In this document: positions 1 to 8,123 of the stretch, piece after piece
Numbering within the stretch: the stretch's first letter is position 1
How the letters are laid out: each line of letters begins with the position of its first letter
Assembly: GCA_036897625.1 (NCBI GenBank)
Contig: JAYMTA010001202.1
Location: forward strand, 1-21,223
DNA length: 21,223 nucleotides
Source: Pelargonium cotyledonis
Lineage: Eukaryota > Streptophyta > Magnoliopsida > Geraniales > Geraniaceae
Direction: 5' to 3'
Program-made: the position numbers and the translations under genes
Notes under the pieces: generated by a model
The model's input: only the letters and a program-made list of their open reading frames with translations
What the model was told of the DNA's origin: nothing
Databases searched by the model: none

Positions 1-57
1 GGCAGAGTGGGGCAGGCTGGGGGACAGCAAGCTTTAGGCTTCAAGACCTCGGCCTGA
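1..57 (+). CDS. Possible C-terminal end of an upstream gene (partial, weak)
   Basis: The first 54 bases are open in frame 1 and end in TGA at 55-57, giving a Gly/Gln-rich tail of 18 residues ending GFKTSA. The segment is much more GC-rich than what follows. It is succeeded by T-rich DNA that resembles a plant 3' UTR. A second frame (starting at base 3) is also open, to a TAA at about 60-62, so the frame is not certain. I do not recognise the protein. It may be the last codons of a plus-strand gene cut by the window edge, or chance. Confidence 0.2.
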   Translation, partial: GRVGQAGGQQALGFKTSA

Positions 58-639
58 TTTAAGACGTCCATATGACTCTTTAACGTATATGGGTTTTGCC
101 GGTGCGGGTATGCACACTACTATAAGTTATTTTGTTTGTTTTAGTTAGTTCGTTGTTGATTTCTTTTCCTAGTATCGTTAGTTTTTTTAATGTACTGTTA
201 TTTTCATTCAGTAAATTGGGTCTTGCACGTTAAAAACAAAAAATTGTAACCCAAAATGCTGTGGATTCTTGTAAATTTCATATGTACTCATTACATATGA
301 GTCCACAACATTGGTACTTCCAAGGCAATGAACAAAACATGGGCTGAGTGTTCTAAAACTATAATGTAAAATAAATGAATAAATAATATAGCATTTTTGT
401 TTGCTTGCATATAAAGCTAACACAAGACCCTAAAAACTATAAACCAAAAGAATGGGAAAAAAAAATGAGAGGAATTGTCTTGACTCTTGACAATGAGGAT
501 CAATATTTAACACTAAAAATAGAGCATAGCTTGTACAGTTGGTGTATATATTTCACATGTAATATAGATATAGAGAAAAAAGAATATCATATTTTACGAC
601 CAACATTGATCGAATCTACAAACAATTACATCCTTGAAA

Positions 640-711
640 AGAGATACTGTGCCGGAATTGTCGCCGGGAAACAAGGAACCGGAGAGAGATCTTGAGTCTG
701 GTAGTGCCAGT
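640..711 (+). other. Exon-like GC-rich segment with a consensus splice donor
   Basis: A GC-rich patch in AT-rich spacer ends in a textbook donor, GTGAGT, at 712-717, followed by T-rich intron-like DNA. One frame reads a hydrophilic stretch (TVPELSPGNKEPERDLESGS) with plausible codon use. There is no ATG in that frame upstream and no convincing acceptor, so it cannot be a simple first coding exon. It may be a 5'-UTR exon, a transposed gene fragment or chance. I do not recognise the peptide. Confidence 0.25.
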
Positions 712-717
712 GAGTTT

Positions 718-1250
718 CTTTATTTCTTCCTCGTTTGGGATTGTATTTGGTGATTTCAGTTTTCTATTTTTGGAATTGAAGTGAAATCTAGAATTAGAAT
801 CATAAGTGGTAATATTGTAATAATTTATTGGATTAGTGTCTTGGGCTTATCATTCAGAGCCTAATATATATTTTCAAGAAAAAAACAAAATCAAAATCAA
901 AATTTCTTCCACATGAAAATGACTAAAAAAGTTCAATTTTACGAAGTTCTTGAAACAACAAATCAGCGATCTCCACGAGAACAGCATTTTCAAATGATAT
1001 CACATTTAGCCTAATTTTTATTCGAATTGGATTCATTTAACACCACAATTTAAAATAACACAACTTAAAATCGAGCAAAAAAAAATGTTTGTAATGAGAT
1101 GTGGTACAATTTTTTGAGTGTGCACTAAAATTTCACCCATGATCCCTAACAAATATTTTCAGTACAATGAACTACAAAAGCAGAGCTATTTCTATGCAAG
1201 CACAACTTGCAGAGCTTCAATGTTTTTCGCAGCAGCTGAGAAATTGACCA
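718..1250. other. Spacer and probable CTNNBL1 3' UTR
   Basis: There is no coding signal on either strand. Read on the minus strand, about 1250 down to 1080 follows the CTNNBL1 stop and should be its 3' UTR. It has a TGTA element near 1168 (minus-strand text TTGTACTG), typical of plant far-upstream polyadenylation signals, but no clean AATAAA. The remainder is AT-rich with short A and T runs. Confidence 0.4.
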
Positions 1251-4200
1251 TCAATCGAAAGCTGAAATGAACTTCTGAATCTTATGCTGTGCTCGCTCCT
1301 TCTCTTCTGGTCCATCCACGTCACCAATGTTGTCGTGATACTCCTGCGGCTCACAAAATGGAAACAATTATACGCCAACACAATCGTTTTCCTGTCTAAC
1401 TGAAGGTTACGTGGCACGACAGGAGATTGAGTATTTGAAACAAGATGTGGATACTGCAAAGGTCCAACATTAATTTTATACTCTAACACGTCTCCATCAC
1501 GATTAAATCCATTTTCGCTTTGCATGTGGTCTATTGGTGGTATTTCGGGTTTCGGATTGAAAACACCTAACCCTAATCCGATCCGAAAGGGTGCACGTCC
1601 GTGCAGGTTTTACATGCAAACTATGTGGGTTCGTCTGACACGACTTGAAAAAGGTCAAGTCTTATATATTGTGACTCAAACCACAAATTTTCAGTTGCGT
1701 ACAGGTCCAGATCCATATAGCCATGGAGAAACTGCAGGTCGGGTTCAAGATATGTCTTTTAACTCGACCCAAAACTCGAATTCCCGTCGCTAGGTGACGG
1801 CGTGACTAGAACTTGTGACTCTAGGCCAATGAGGCACTAATACCATGTAAAGAGGGAGCAACCAAACTAAAAGCTTATGCGAATAAATTAAGGTCCAATA
1901 TTATTTATCAGATAGTGTTTCTCGAGCAAGTAGACATGAAAGGTACAATGAGACATTTACCTGAAGTATATCCTTCACGTCTTTCTTTGTAAGTCTTTGT
2001 TGCTTGAGTAGTAGTTCAATTCTCGCTGTCATTCGTGGATGCCTGAACAGAAGTAACAAAATCAGTTAAGACTGGGAAATAAGATTCTTGTAATCTTTAC
2101 TTGGACTAGTGTTGGGAAAACTTACTCCGAGCACCAAATGTGACCTAGAATCACAGCAATCAACTGCAAAAATACAGATAAAAAGAATAACATCAATTAT
2201 CAAAAAACTAAGCAAAGAAATTGTATTCATGCATTGCAAATTCATTGCAAAATAAAAATGCAAATGCAATATTCTGAAGTCCTTGGAACTACAACTCAGA
2301 TTAAACCAAGGTAGCGTTTGGATTGGAACTTTTGCTCGGGGATAAGAATGAGATTCTCGTTCTTCATATTTGAATTGTTACTTTTTGGTCATGAGAATGA
2401 CTTTGGAATGGAAATTTCATTCTCATTCTACATGTTTTAATCCAAACGCTACCTTAAAGTAGCATAACAATCCTAAAACTTTTCATTAATGCAATTTCAA
2501 TCTTCTATAGGTTACTAACACTTCTCATGTAAATGTTATCCAAATATATAATATTGAGAAAACATCCACATTCGCGCTAAAATTAAGTGGTTAGGCACCA
2601 CAAACCTGGAGAGTGTACAGTCCAGATTCTAGCTTCCGGTTGTATTTTTCCTCATCGTCCATCTGAAAATGCAAGGCAACGCTATTAGTTCCAAATCAAT
2701 AGAAAGTTATTTGACGCGAAAATTAAGACAAATAAAAAAAAAAGTAAAGAACCTCTATATCATCGAGTTCAATCTCATTCATTCGTTCAGTCTCTGCTTT
2801 AACTCTATCAGAATATCTGTCAGGAATGACTGCCGTTAATTGAATGTGAATATTAGCCCTTTGAATGGAATAGACTCCTCTACTCTATGTATTTGAATAT
2901 AATAAAGATAATTCTGGGTAGTTTCTAACAGAGACAATTTGGGGGGCAGGGAGGAAATATGGGCTTATGCCATGCCAAAACAAAACAGTACCTCAAATAG
3001 AGCTCCATAAGCCTGTCTATCTTTTCACACTCATTTTCCACAAACTTACTTAACAATCTTTCCCTTCTAGTGCCTCTTGTTATTCCAGCTGAGGCAGCAA
3101 ATATCAAACTATGTTAAGCAGCATTTGATATAGTATGTAAAGAAATGTAAAAATGAACTAAAAGAAATCACATTAACTACAGTTCATCATATGCATGCCC
3201 TTAAGTATATGAGTAATGCAATTAGAATATGTGAATTAAGGTTGGGTTTGGATTCATGGATTTGATTTGAAATATGGTATTCCAAATACAATTCTAATGT
3301 TTGGAAAACTATGAAATTTCAAATGACATGGCAACTTGGTAAGAGTTGTCATTTGAAATCCAACATTCTAGGCATGTTTTGAATTCTATTAAATTTGAGT
3401 CGAATCCAAATTCTTTGAGCATCCAAACATTAGATACGGCTCAAATTCAGGATAATATTCCGCAGTCTAGTACTCTTATTCCTCTCTGAGCAGAAATAAG
3501 AGCACCAGACTGCATGACAAGTTGAATGGAAAATAACAGAATAGTAAGACTGAAAATCAAGAGTTTTATCTTTAGAATTGGATAGAAAATGCTTCTTTCA
3601 GCCTTTCAGAAGTAAACATTTGCATAGCTGTTCTTCTAGATAGCAATAAGATAAGTTTATTTGTTGGTCAAACAATACATATGAGACATGTCACAGAACA
3701 AGTGATAATCCGCATCAGAATAAACATTGTTTATATGTGTAACTATTAGTATTGCAACAAGCCAACAGTTAAATCAATTTTAAAATGTCATATAACTATT
3801 AGATACATAAACCTCCATGCATTTTAATTACTTTTATTTTACAATCACTGTGGAATAAGAGATTTATATTTTAATCACATTATGAATCTATGTGGGACCA
3901 AACTGCAACACAAAAACAGCTTCACTTGCCTGCTTACCAAATAACGAGGCGATGAGAGAAACAATTCGCTCTTCTAAATCCTCTTGGTAACGCTCTTTTT
4001 TATTCTTCTTGCTCATTGGAATCTAAAAATCAGAAGATGCAAGATATCAATGTTACCATTTATATGGAAAAAAAAAACATACAGATGCAAAACACAGGAC
4101 AAATGCTTTACATAAAATTTGAAAAGAGAAACATATTGTTAGAATGAATTACAGTACACTCCAGACTACATATCTCGATGATAATATCCTGATAACTCGT

Positions 4201-6370
4201 GATAAAATTTGTCAGGGAATACATGGAGGCAGCTATCAGGATCCTGAAAATCCTGACCTCTGAAATATGTGATGGCTATATGCTAGAAAACAATAAAAGA
4301 TAAATATTTCCTTTGAAGGCAGCCACTAACTTAAGTCTCCTAGTCCAACAACCAAACCATACAAACGTAAGTAAGACTTGCACTATCAAGGGGTGGTCCT
4401 GCACCAGATAATGTCCCTAAAGTCCAAAACCTAACTGGAGATCCATAAGAACTCCATCCTCATCCAACTACCAAACCATGGAGATCTAAGATCCACAACT
4501 GTAAAAGGGTGGTCCTACGCCATAGATTTTCCAAGGACATCACTGGAGATCCATTACAAACCACAGCTGATACGAAACTCAAATGATTACCTCACGTGAT
4601 ATTCACCTAGCCAAAACAAAATCCATAAGCTTCACTTTTAATGCTCAGTTCCATTTTCGACAACAGTGAGCTCTACCTCAAGTCCTTTGTCATAAGTGTC
4701 AAACTTCCACAAACAATTGTCATAAAAAACTTTACAATTGCAGTTGACATGATATTTCGATCTTCGGATTGCTAGGATCCCCTATCAATGAGCATACTCA
4801 TTGTGGACTCTCATGTGCATAATGAGAAAGAAACCACTAATTTTGGGATGGATGAAGTATATATTAGTGCAATACTAATCAAAGTTGAACAATATATCAC
4901 TCATTTGATTGGTTTCAAAAATACAATAAACTTATTTGGAGCGGATAAAAGAGTCTACAGTCCAAAGCACCATAACATCAACATTTGGCGAACTCTATCA
5001 TTATGCACACTGAGGGATCTCTAGATCAATACTCTTTGAATCTGAAAACAATAACATATTATAAATGCCTACTCGAATCACATTAATTTAATCATCCCCT
5101 AGAACTCTACAGCATCCATTGCACCCCGTACCATAATTTCTATGTCTCATTAGATCCACCAAGGTCTGTCCTACTACTAGTAATTCTTGTTTTCTTCACC
5201 CATTTATCCTATCCTAAGTGAAATGTTCTCCAAATAAGGAACAATGTATCAAATTATGGACAGTAAAGAAGGTGAATTCGTACTTGCCTTACCCATGAAA
5301 GCTGCGAAAGCTGTCTTCAAGCCCAAAACATCCACGAAACGTTCACAAGCCGGTGGGAACTTGGTCATTGCAAAATCAAGCGCCCTTATAGCTGAACCAT
5401 AAGCCAACTTCTTCTGCTTCATGATAATGATCATCAGCTCCACTCCTTCAGCATTCAGAAACCTCTCCTTATTCTCAAGTGGCATCAACAAGCAACACAA
5501 GCAATCAAACAAATTCTCCACCATCTCCTCCTCGTCCGAACTCTTCGGGTCTTTGGACTTGTACATAGCCACAGCCTGAAGCACCACATCCACTCCATTC
5601 ATCTGCCCCAACCTCTTCTGGTTCGCAGTGCTGTTTTGCAGCAAAATAGCCAATATCTCCGACGCGTACTGCTTGTTCCCATCAAACTCCCTCACCTTGA
5701 TCTTCCCCAACAGCCACCGCAACAGCTTCGTCCTCTCGCATACCAGTTCCGCCACCGCCGGCTTCACCTCTATCAAATTCTCGATCGTGGCGAGCGTGTT
5801 GTACACCGCCGCCGTCTCGTCCGGGTCATTATCGGACAATCGGTGCAAATTCTGAACCAGAAGCTCCAACACATTGTTCTCAATCAAACAATCCACGAGA
5901 ACCCCAGCAGACTCGTCGTTGTCGTCGAGAACGTCCTCGTCCGTCAAATCCTGGAGCAACTGAAGCACGTCAATCGCAATGTCGGTGTTATCGTGGCTGA
6001 GAAGGTTGAGAATCGAAGGAATAGTATTCAAATTCACCAAATCGGGGTAAAACTCGGGCCCACCGGCGAGGACCTTGAGCTTCTGGAGCTCGTCGTGGAG
6101 CTCGACCTCGGAGTCGGCGAAGCGATCGGGCTGGTCAGGGTACTTGAGGCGAGCTTCGATGTTGTCCTTGAGGCGGCGCTCGAAGGAGAGGACCAGCTTT
6201 TTCAGAGTTCGGAGATCGAGGACTTCGACGGCGTTTTGGGACTTCTCGACGGCTTCTAGGAGGGAGAGGTCGAAATCGGCACCGTTGGCGGCGAACGGCG
6301 GTGGCTGGGCCGCCTCTGCGGCGTCGCGTTTGCGTTTGGGAGCGGAGCTGCGAGCGTTGGCGAGCTCCAT
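1251..6370 (-). CDS. CTNNBL1: Beta-catenin-like protein 1 (CTNNBL1), ARM-repeat protein, 8 exons, complete
   Basis: This is the plant orthologue of CTNNBL1, a nuclear armadillo-repeat protein that in animals associates with the Prp19/CDC5L spliceosome complex; a splicing role here is inferred from the family. Exons on the minus strand are 6370-5288, 4022-3938, 3088-2992, 2816-2753, 2662-2606, 2163-2126, 2042-1961 and 1343-1251 (TGA at 1253-1251). They join in phase to 532 codons, the usual family length. Residues 11-15 (PKRKR) look like a nuclear localisation signal. ARM-type helices fill exon 1 (for example LSLLEAVEK, SILNLLSHDN, YASEILAILLQN). The conserved C-terminal blocks are present: KKNKKERYQED (exon 2), RERLLSKFVENECEKIDRLM (exon 3), EEKYNRKLESGLYTLQ (exon 5), AVILGHIWCSEHPR (exons 6-7), LLLKQQRLTKKDVKDILQ (exon 7) and EYHDNIGD (exon 8). 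Introns 2-7 are GT-AG. Intron 1 needs a GC donor to stay in frame. The start is the first ATG of the long frame, and the small ATG frame at 6501 is out of register. Confidence 0.95.
1524..1850. repeat. Degenerate repeat-like segment in CTNNBL1 intron 7
   Basis: This part of the intron is more GC-rich than its surroundings and has the composition of worn plant interspersed repeats, with GGGTTTCGGATT, CTAATCCGATCCGAAA and GGTCGGGTTCAAG motifs. The 89-codon open frame over it has no recognisable domain. No clear ends or target duplication were found. Confidence 0.3.
2308..2455. mobile_element. MITE copy 1 in CTNNBL1 intron 5, perfect 17-bp terminal inverted repeats
   Basis: The element is 148 bp and non-coding. 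It is bounded by AAGGTAGCGTTTGGATT and its exact reverse complement AATCCAAACGCTACCTT. The interior has paired GAGATTCTCGTTC and TCATTCTCATTC-type stretches that could fold. It shares its ends and interior with copies at 8821-8987 and 9471-9545. The superfamily is uncertain: GTTTGG in the ends resembles PIF/Harbinger (Tourist) elements, but I cannot find a clean 3-bp TWA, 8-bp or 9-bp target duplication. Confidence 0.8.
3242..3432. mobile_element. Foldback MITE-like element in CTNNBL1 intron 2
   Basis: The segment is a long imperfect palindrome. Its centre has perfect 13-bp arms, ATTTCAAATGACA (3316-3328) and TGTCATTTGAAAT (3347-3359). The homology extends outward loosely: AATGTTTGGA on the left against TCCAACATT on the right, and GTTTGGATTCATGG near the left edge against CGAATCCAAATTC and ATCCAAACATTAG at the right edge. 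This is a typical non-autonomous DNA transposon layout. The exact ends and target duplication were not identified. Confidence 0.45.
4340..4555. repeat. Worn tandem duplication in CTNNBL1 intron 1, period about 108-119 bp
   Basis: Three landmarks recur in the same order: ACCAAACCAT at 4351 and 4470, GGGTGGTCCT at 4391 and 4507, and CTGGAGATCCAT at 4435 and 4543. The spacing between copies shrinks along the repeat, so the two copies differ by small deletions. It is non-coding and intronic. Confidence 0.6.
5282..5293 (-). other. GC-AG intron donor of CTNNBL1 intron 1 with a competing GT donor
   Basis: The exon 1 end reads ATG GGT AAG and then GCAAGT (5287-5282), the strong consensus of plant GC-type donors. 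The acceptor is the TTTTTAG ending at 4023, and joining there gives MGK-IPMSKKNKKERYQ, as the family requires. The GT donor 5 nt upstream (GTAAGG, from 5292) and the one 4 nt downstream (GTACGA, from 5283) both shift the frame and hit a TAA seven codons into exon 2. Confidence 0.8.
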
Positions 6371-6398
6371 GCTGTGGTTCGTAGGAGAAGGAGTTGCA

Positions 6399-6468
6399 AA
6401 ACCCTACCGGACTCTATCACTGCGTTTGTTCGGTTCTTGTATTTGCTTGAGTGAGTGAGGCTTGGGCT
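6399..6468 (-). promoter_or_regulatory. Telo-box and site II-like motif upstream of the CTNNBL1 start
   Basis: Just upstream of the CTNNBL1 ATG the plus strand reads AAACCCTA at 6399-6406 (a telo-box) and TGGGCT at 6463-6468 (site II-like, TGGGCY). In plants this pairing is known from promoters and leaders of growth-related housekeeping genes such as ribosomal-protein and PCNA genes. I see no convincing TATA box, which fits such promoters. Which motif lies in the 5' UTR and which in the promoter cannot be told without the transcription start. Confidence 0.5.
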
Positions 6469-6499
6469 CCAATTGATTAGATTAGAGATTTTTACATAC

Positions 6500-6788
6500 A
6501 CTTAAGAAGTGCAATTTCTTACAAAATTATGTACAAAAATGTTTTATTTTGTTATTCTAACCATATATTTTTGTTCGTATAGACCCATCTAACATACGTT
6601 CAACGTGTGAAAATACTTTATGTCATAGAGTAGTCACTTAAAGATTATCCCGTATAGCGCACACCTTCAAAGTGTCATGACAAAGTACGTAGATACACTT
6701 ATACACGACTTGTCAACTCTATTATCGACCCACGAGTTTTTGCCCTGGCATTCAAGTACTATGTTTGGCCCACACAAAAATGGCTATC
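6500..6788. other. Spacer upstream of CTNNBL1
   Basis: There is no gene on either strand. Fragments such as CATCTAACATACGTTCAACGTG and CCCGTATAGCGCACACC resemble the 70-bp repeat at 6842-7090, so the array may once have extended here. The part nearest 6500 would be the CTNNBL1 promoter. Confidence 0.35.
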
Positions 6789-6789
6789 T

Positions 6790-6847
6790 TGGACGATGGG
6801 TTTTGAACAGACGTGATTTGCAGTCATTATGTAATAACCACTAACAT
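6790..6847 (-). pseudogene. Decayed tRNA-like sequence beside tRNA-Ser(AGA)
   Basis: On the minus strand the segment keeps AGTGGTTAT (D-arm), TGACTGCAAATCA (anticodon arm) and a broken T-arm GTTCAAAACCC ending CGTCC. Against the tRNA-Ser at 7202-7283 it lacks about 15 nt where the long variable arm should be, and its anticodon position reads GCA (6821-6819) instead of AGA. The plus-strand flank TACTATGTTTGGCCCAC (6757-6773) matches TACTTTGTTTGGCCCAC (7137-7153) beside the intact gene, which argues for a local duplication. The 5' acceptor half no longer pairs with the 3' half, so it cannot be functional. Decay of a tRNA-Cys(GCA) is an alternative because the anticodon arm fits that too. Confidence 0.55.
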
Positions 6848-7090
6848 GTTAAGTGGTATTGTGTAAGTCCATATAGCACGCGATTAATATGCGGAAATGT
6901 GTCGTGTCAAATGTATTAAGATGTGTTGTGTTGGTCCATATCCAAATAACACATGGTTAGTATGCGAGAATGTCTCGCATCAAACATGTTAGGTCATTTA
7001 GCTAATAGTTAATTTTCAAAGTCACGAGAGGAGATGTTTCATGCCAAACGTGTTAAGTCGGCTCATGTCGGCCCGTATAGCATACACCTC
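6842..7090. repeat. Worn tandem repeat, about 70-bp unit, roughly four copies
   Basis: Four consecutive segments begin near 6845, 6915, 6984 and 7048. They share, in varying completeness, a start like GTGTTAAGT, then GTCCATATAGCAC, TTAGTATGCGGGAATG and GTGTCAAAC. This is the 'GTGTCAAACGTGTTAAG' type of degenerate plant repeat. It lies between the decayed tRNA and the intact tRNA-Ser gene. Confidence 0.5.
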
Positions 7091-7190
7091 TAACAAATGA
7101 CAAACACAAAAAACTTGGGCTGGGTTTGAATTCGAGTACTTTGTTTGGCCCACTTAAAAAATTGGCCTTGAATGTAATCACTTCTAGCCC

Positions 7191-7194
7191 AAAA
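7191..7194 (-). terminator. Pol III terminator of tRNA-Ser(AGA)
   Basis: A TTTT run on the transcribed (minus-sense) strand begins 8 nt past the 3' end of the tRNA, the standard RNA polymerase III stop. Confidence 0.7.
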
Positions 7195-7201
7195 GTTTAA
7201 A

Positions 7202-7283
7202 CGTGGACGGCAGGATTCGAACCTGCGCGGGCAAAGCCCACATGATTTCTAGTCATGCCCGATAACCACTCCGGCACGTCCAC
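7202..7283 (-). tRNA. trnS-AGA: tRNA-Ser(AGA)
   Basis: This 82-nt cytosolic-type serine tRNA has a perfect 7-bp acceptor stem, GTGGACG with CGTCCAC, and discriminator G at 7202. The A-box is TGCCGGAGTGG, the anticodon arm is TGACTAGAAATCA with anticodon AGA at 7250-7248, and the long variable arm (GTGGGCTTTGCCCGC) is typical of class II tRNAs. The B-box is GGTTCGAATCC (7223-7213). There is no intron. It decodes UCN serine codons after A34-to-inosine editing. Upstream is a CAA motif (7290-7288), the plant Pol III start signal. Downstream a TTTT run lies at 7194-7191. All promoter and terminator parts are intact, so it should be expressed. Confidence 0.97.
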
Positions 7284-7290
7284 CTTATTG

Positions 7291-7971
7291 CTCTTTCCTG
7301 AGAATTTTAGAAAATATACAAATTCAACATTTTAGCCATTTCCAAAGAATTACTCGAATATTACTCTCATTTCAATTTTCAAAATAAATTGAATGTAATA
7401 TTTTCTATATATGAATTTAATTAGATACTAGAATATAATGTTGCCTTGTTGGGAGTTTTATTTATTTATTAGGAAATGACTCGTTTATGTACCTATATGC
7501 ATGTGTATTACATGTAAGCTGACGTAAAATAATCACAGCTACACATTTATAGTAGTATGTTATTTCTGCTATATAAAAAAAGCCCATAAAATTTACTATC
7601 ACATATGTCTAGTTGTTATTTGTTAAAATTAATTTTAAAATATAAAATTATTAAATGAGAATTTTGTCACGTAGATTTTCATACCGTTTTGAAAAAACAA
7701 ATTATACAAAATTTAAAACATTTAACATTTTTATCCAATACACCGTAAAAGAGAGTTCAACAAAACAAGTTAAAACCATAACGTGTTGGGTCAAGTAATT
7801 AATATCACTTTAGATTCCCTTTAAATTCTCGAGTTTAAATTTTTTTGTCGACAGTATGTGATGACATTTAAGGTGAAACTTCTTTTATACTTCTTTTATA
7901 AAGTGAAAAATATTGTTAGCTCGAGTCTGATGTACCGTTTCATAAACATAAAAGTTTATAAACATAAAAAG
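7291..7971. other. AT-rich spacer
   Basis: I see no gene, RNA or clear repeat here beyond short A/T runs. Its right part would be the promoter of the predicted small gene at 8124. There is no convincing TATA box at a fixed distance. Confidence 0.5.
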
Positions 7972-8119
7972 TTTACTTGCGAAATTGACGTTTACGCATG
8001 CTTGGGATTCAAAACTGATTATACATTTACTTGCGAAATTGACGTTTACGCAAGCCTCCGATTCAAAACTGATTATACATTTACTTGCGAAATTGACGTT
8101 TACGCATGCTTGCGATTCA
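7972..8119. repeat. 54-bp minisatellite, 2.7 copies
   Basis: Units start at 7972, 8026 and 8080, each beginning TTTACTTGCGAAATTGACG; the third stops after 40 bp at GCGATTCA. The units differ by only a few bases (for example GCATGCTTGGGATTC against GCAAGCCTCCGATTC), so the expansion is fairly recent. The 54-bp period is a multiple of three, so several frames stay open on both strands, which accounts for the 85-88-codon open frames here. The array ends 4 bp before the ATG of the predicted small gene. An extra in-frame ATG at 8106 lies inside the last unit. Confidence 0.9.
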
Positions 8120-8123
8120 GGTG

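Noticed and set aside
405-695. 96-codon plus-strand open frame
   Set aside because: It is Lys/Ile/Tyr-rich from AT composition. The only coding-like part (640-711) reads better in another frame and is reported separately.
4788-5024. 78-codon plus-strand open frame in CTNNBL1 intron 1
   Set aside because: It has no recognisable domain, AT-driven codon use and no transcript signals.
5636-6259. 207-codon open frame antisense to CTNNBL1 exon 1
   Set aside because: It is an antisense shadow of strongly coding, GC-rich exon 1. It has low-complexity Leu/Val/Arg content and no domain, while the minus-strand frame is a clear family match.
6256-6501. 81-codon minus-strand open frame starting upstream of CTNNBL1
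   Set aside because: It overlaps the CTNNBL1 start out of frame and its ATG probably lies upstream of the transcript. Its content is the exon read in the wrong phase.
7972-8119. Possible CRISPR-like or other spaced-repeat array
   Set aside because: The copies are directly adjacent with no unique spacers, and the DNA is clearly plant nuclear.
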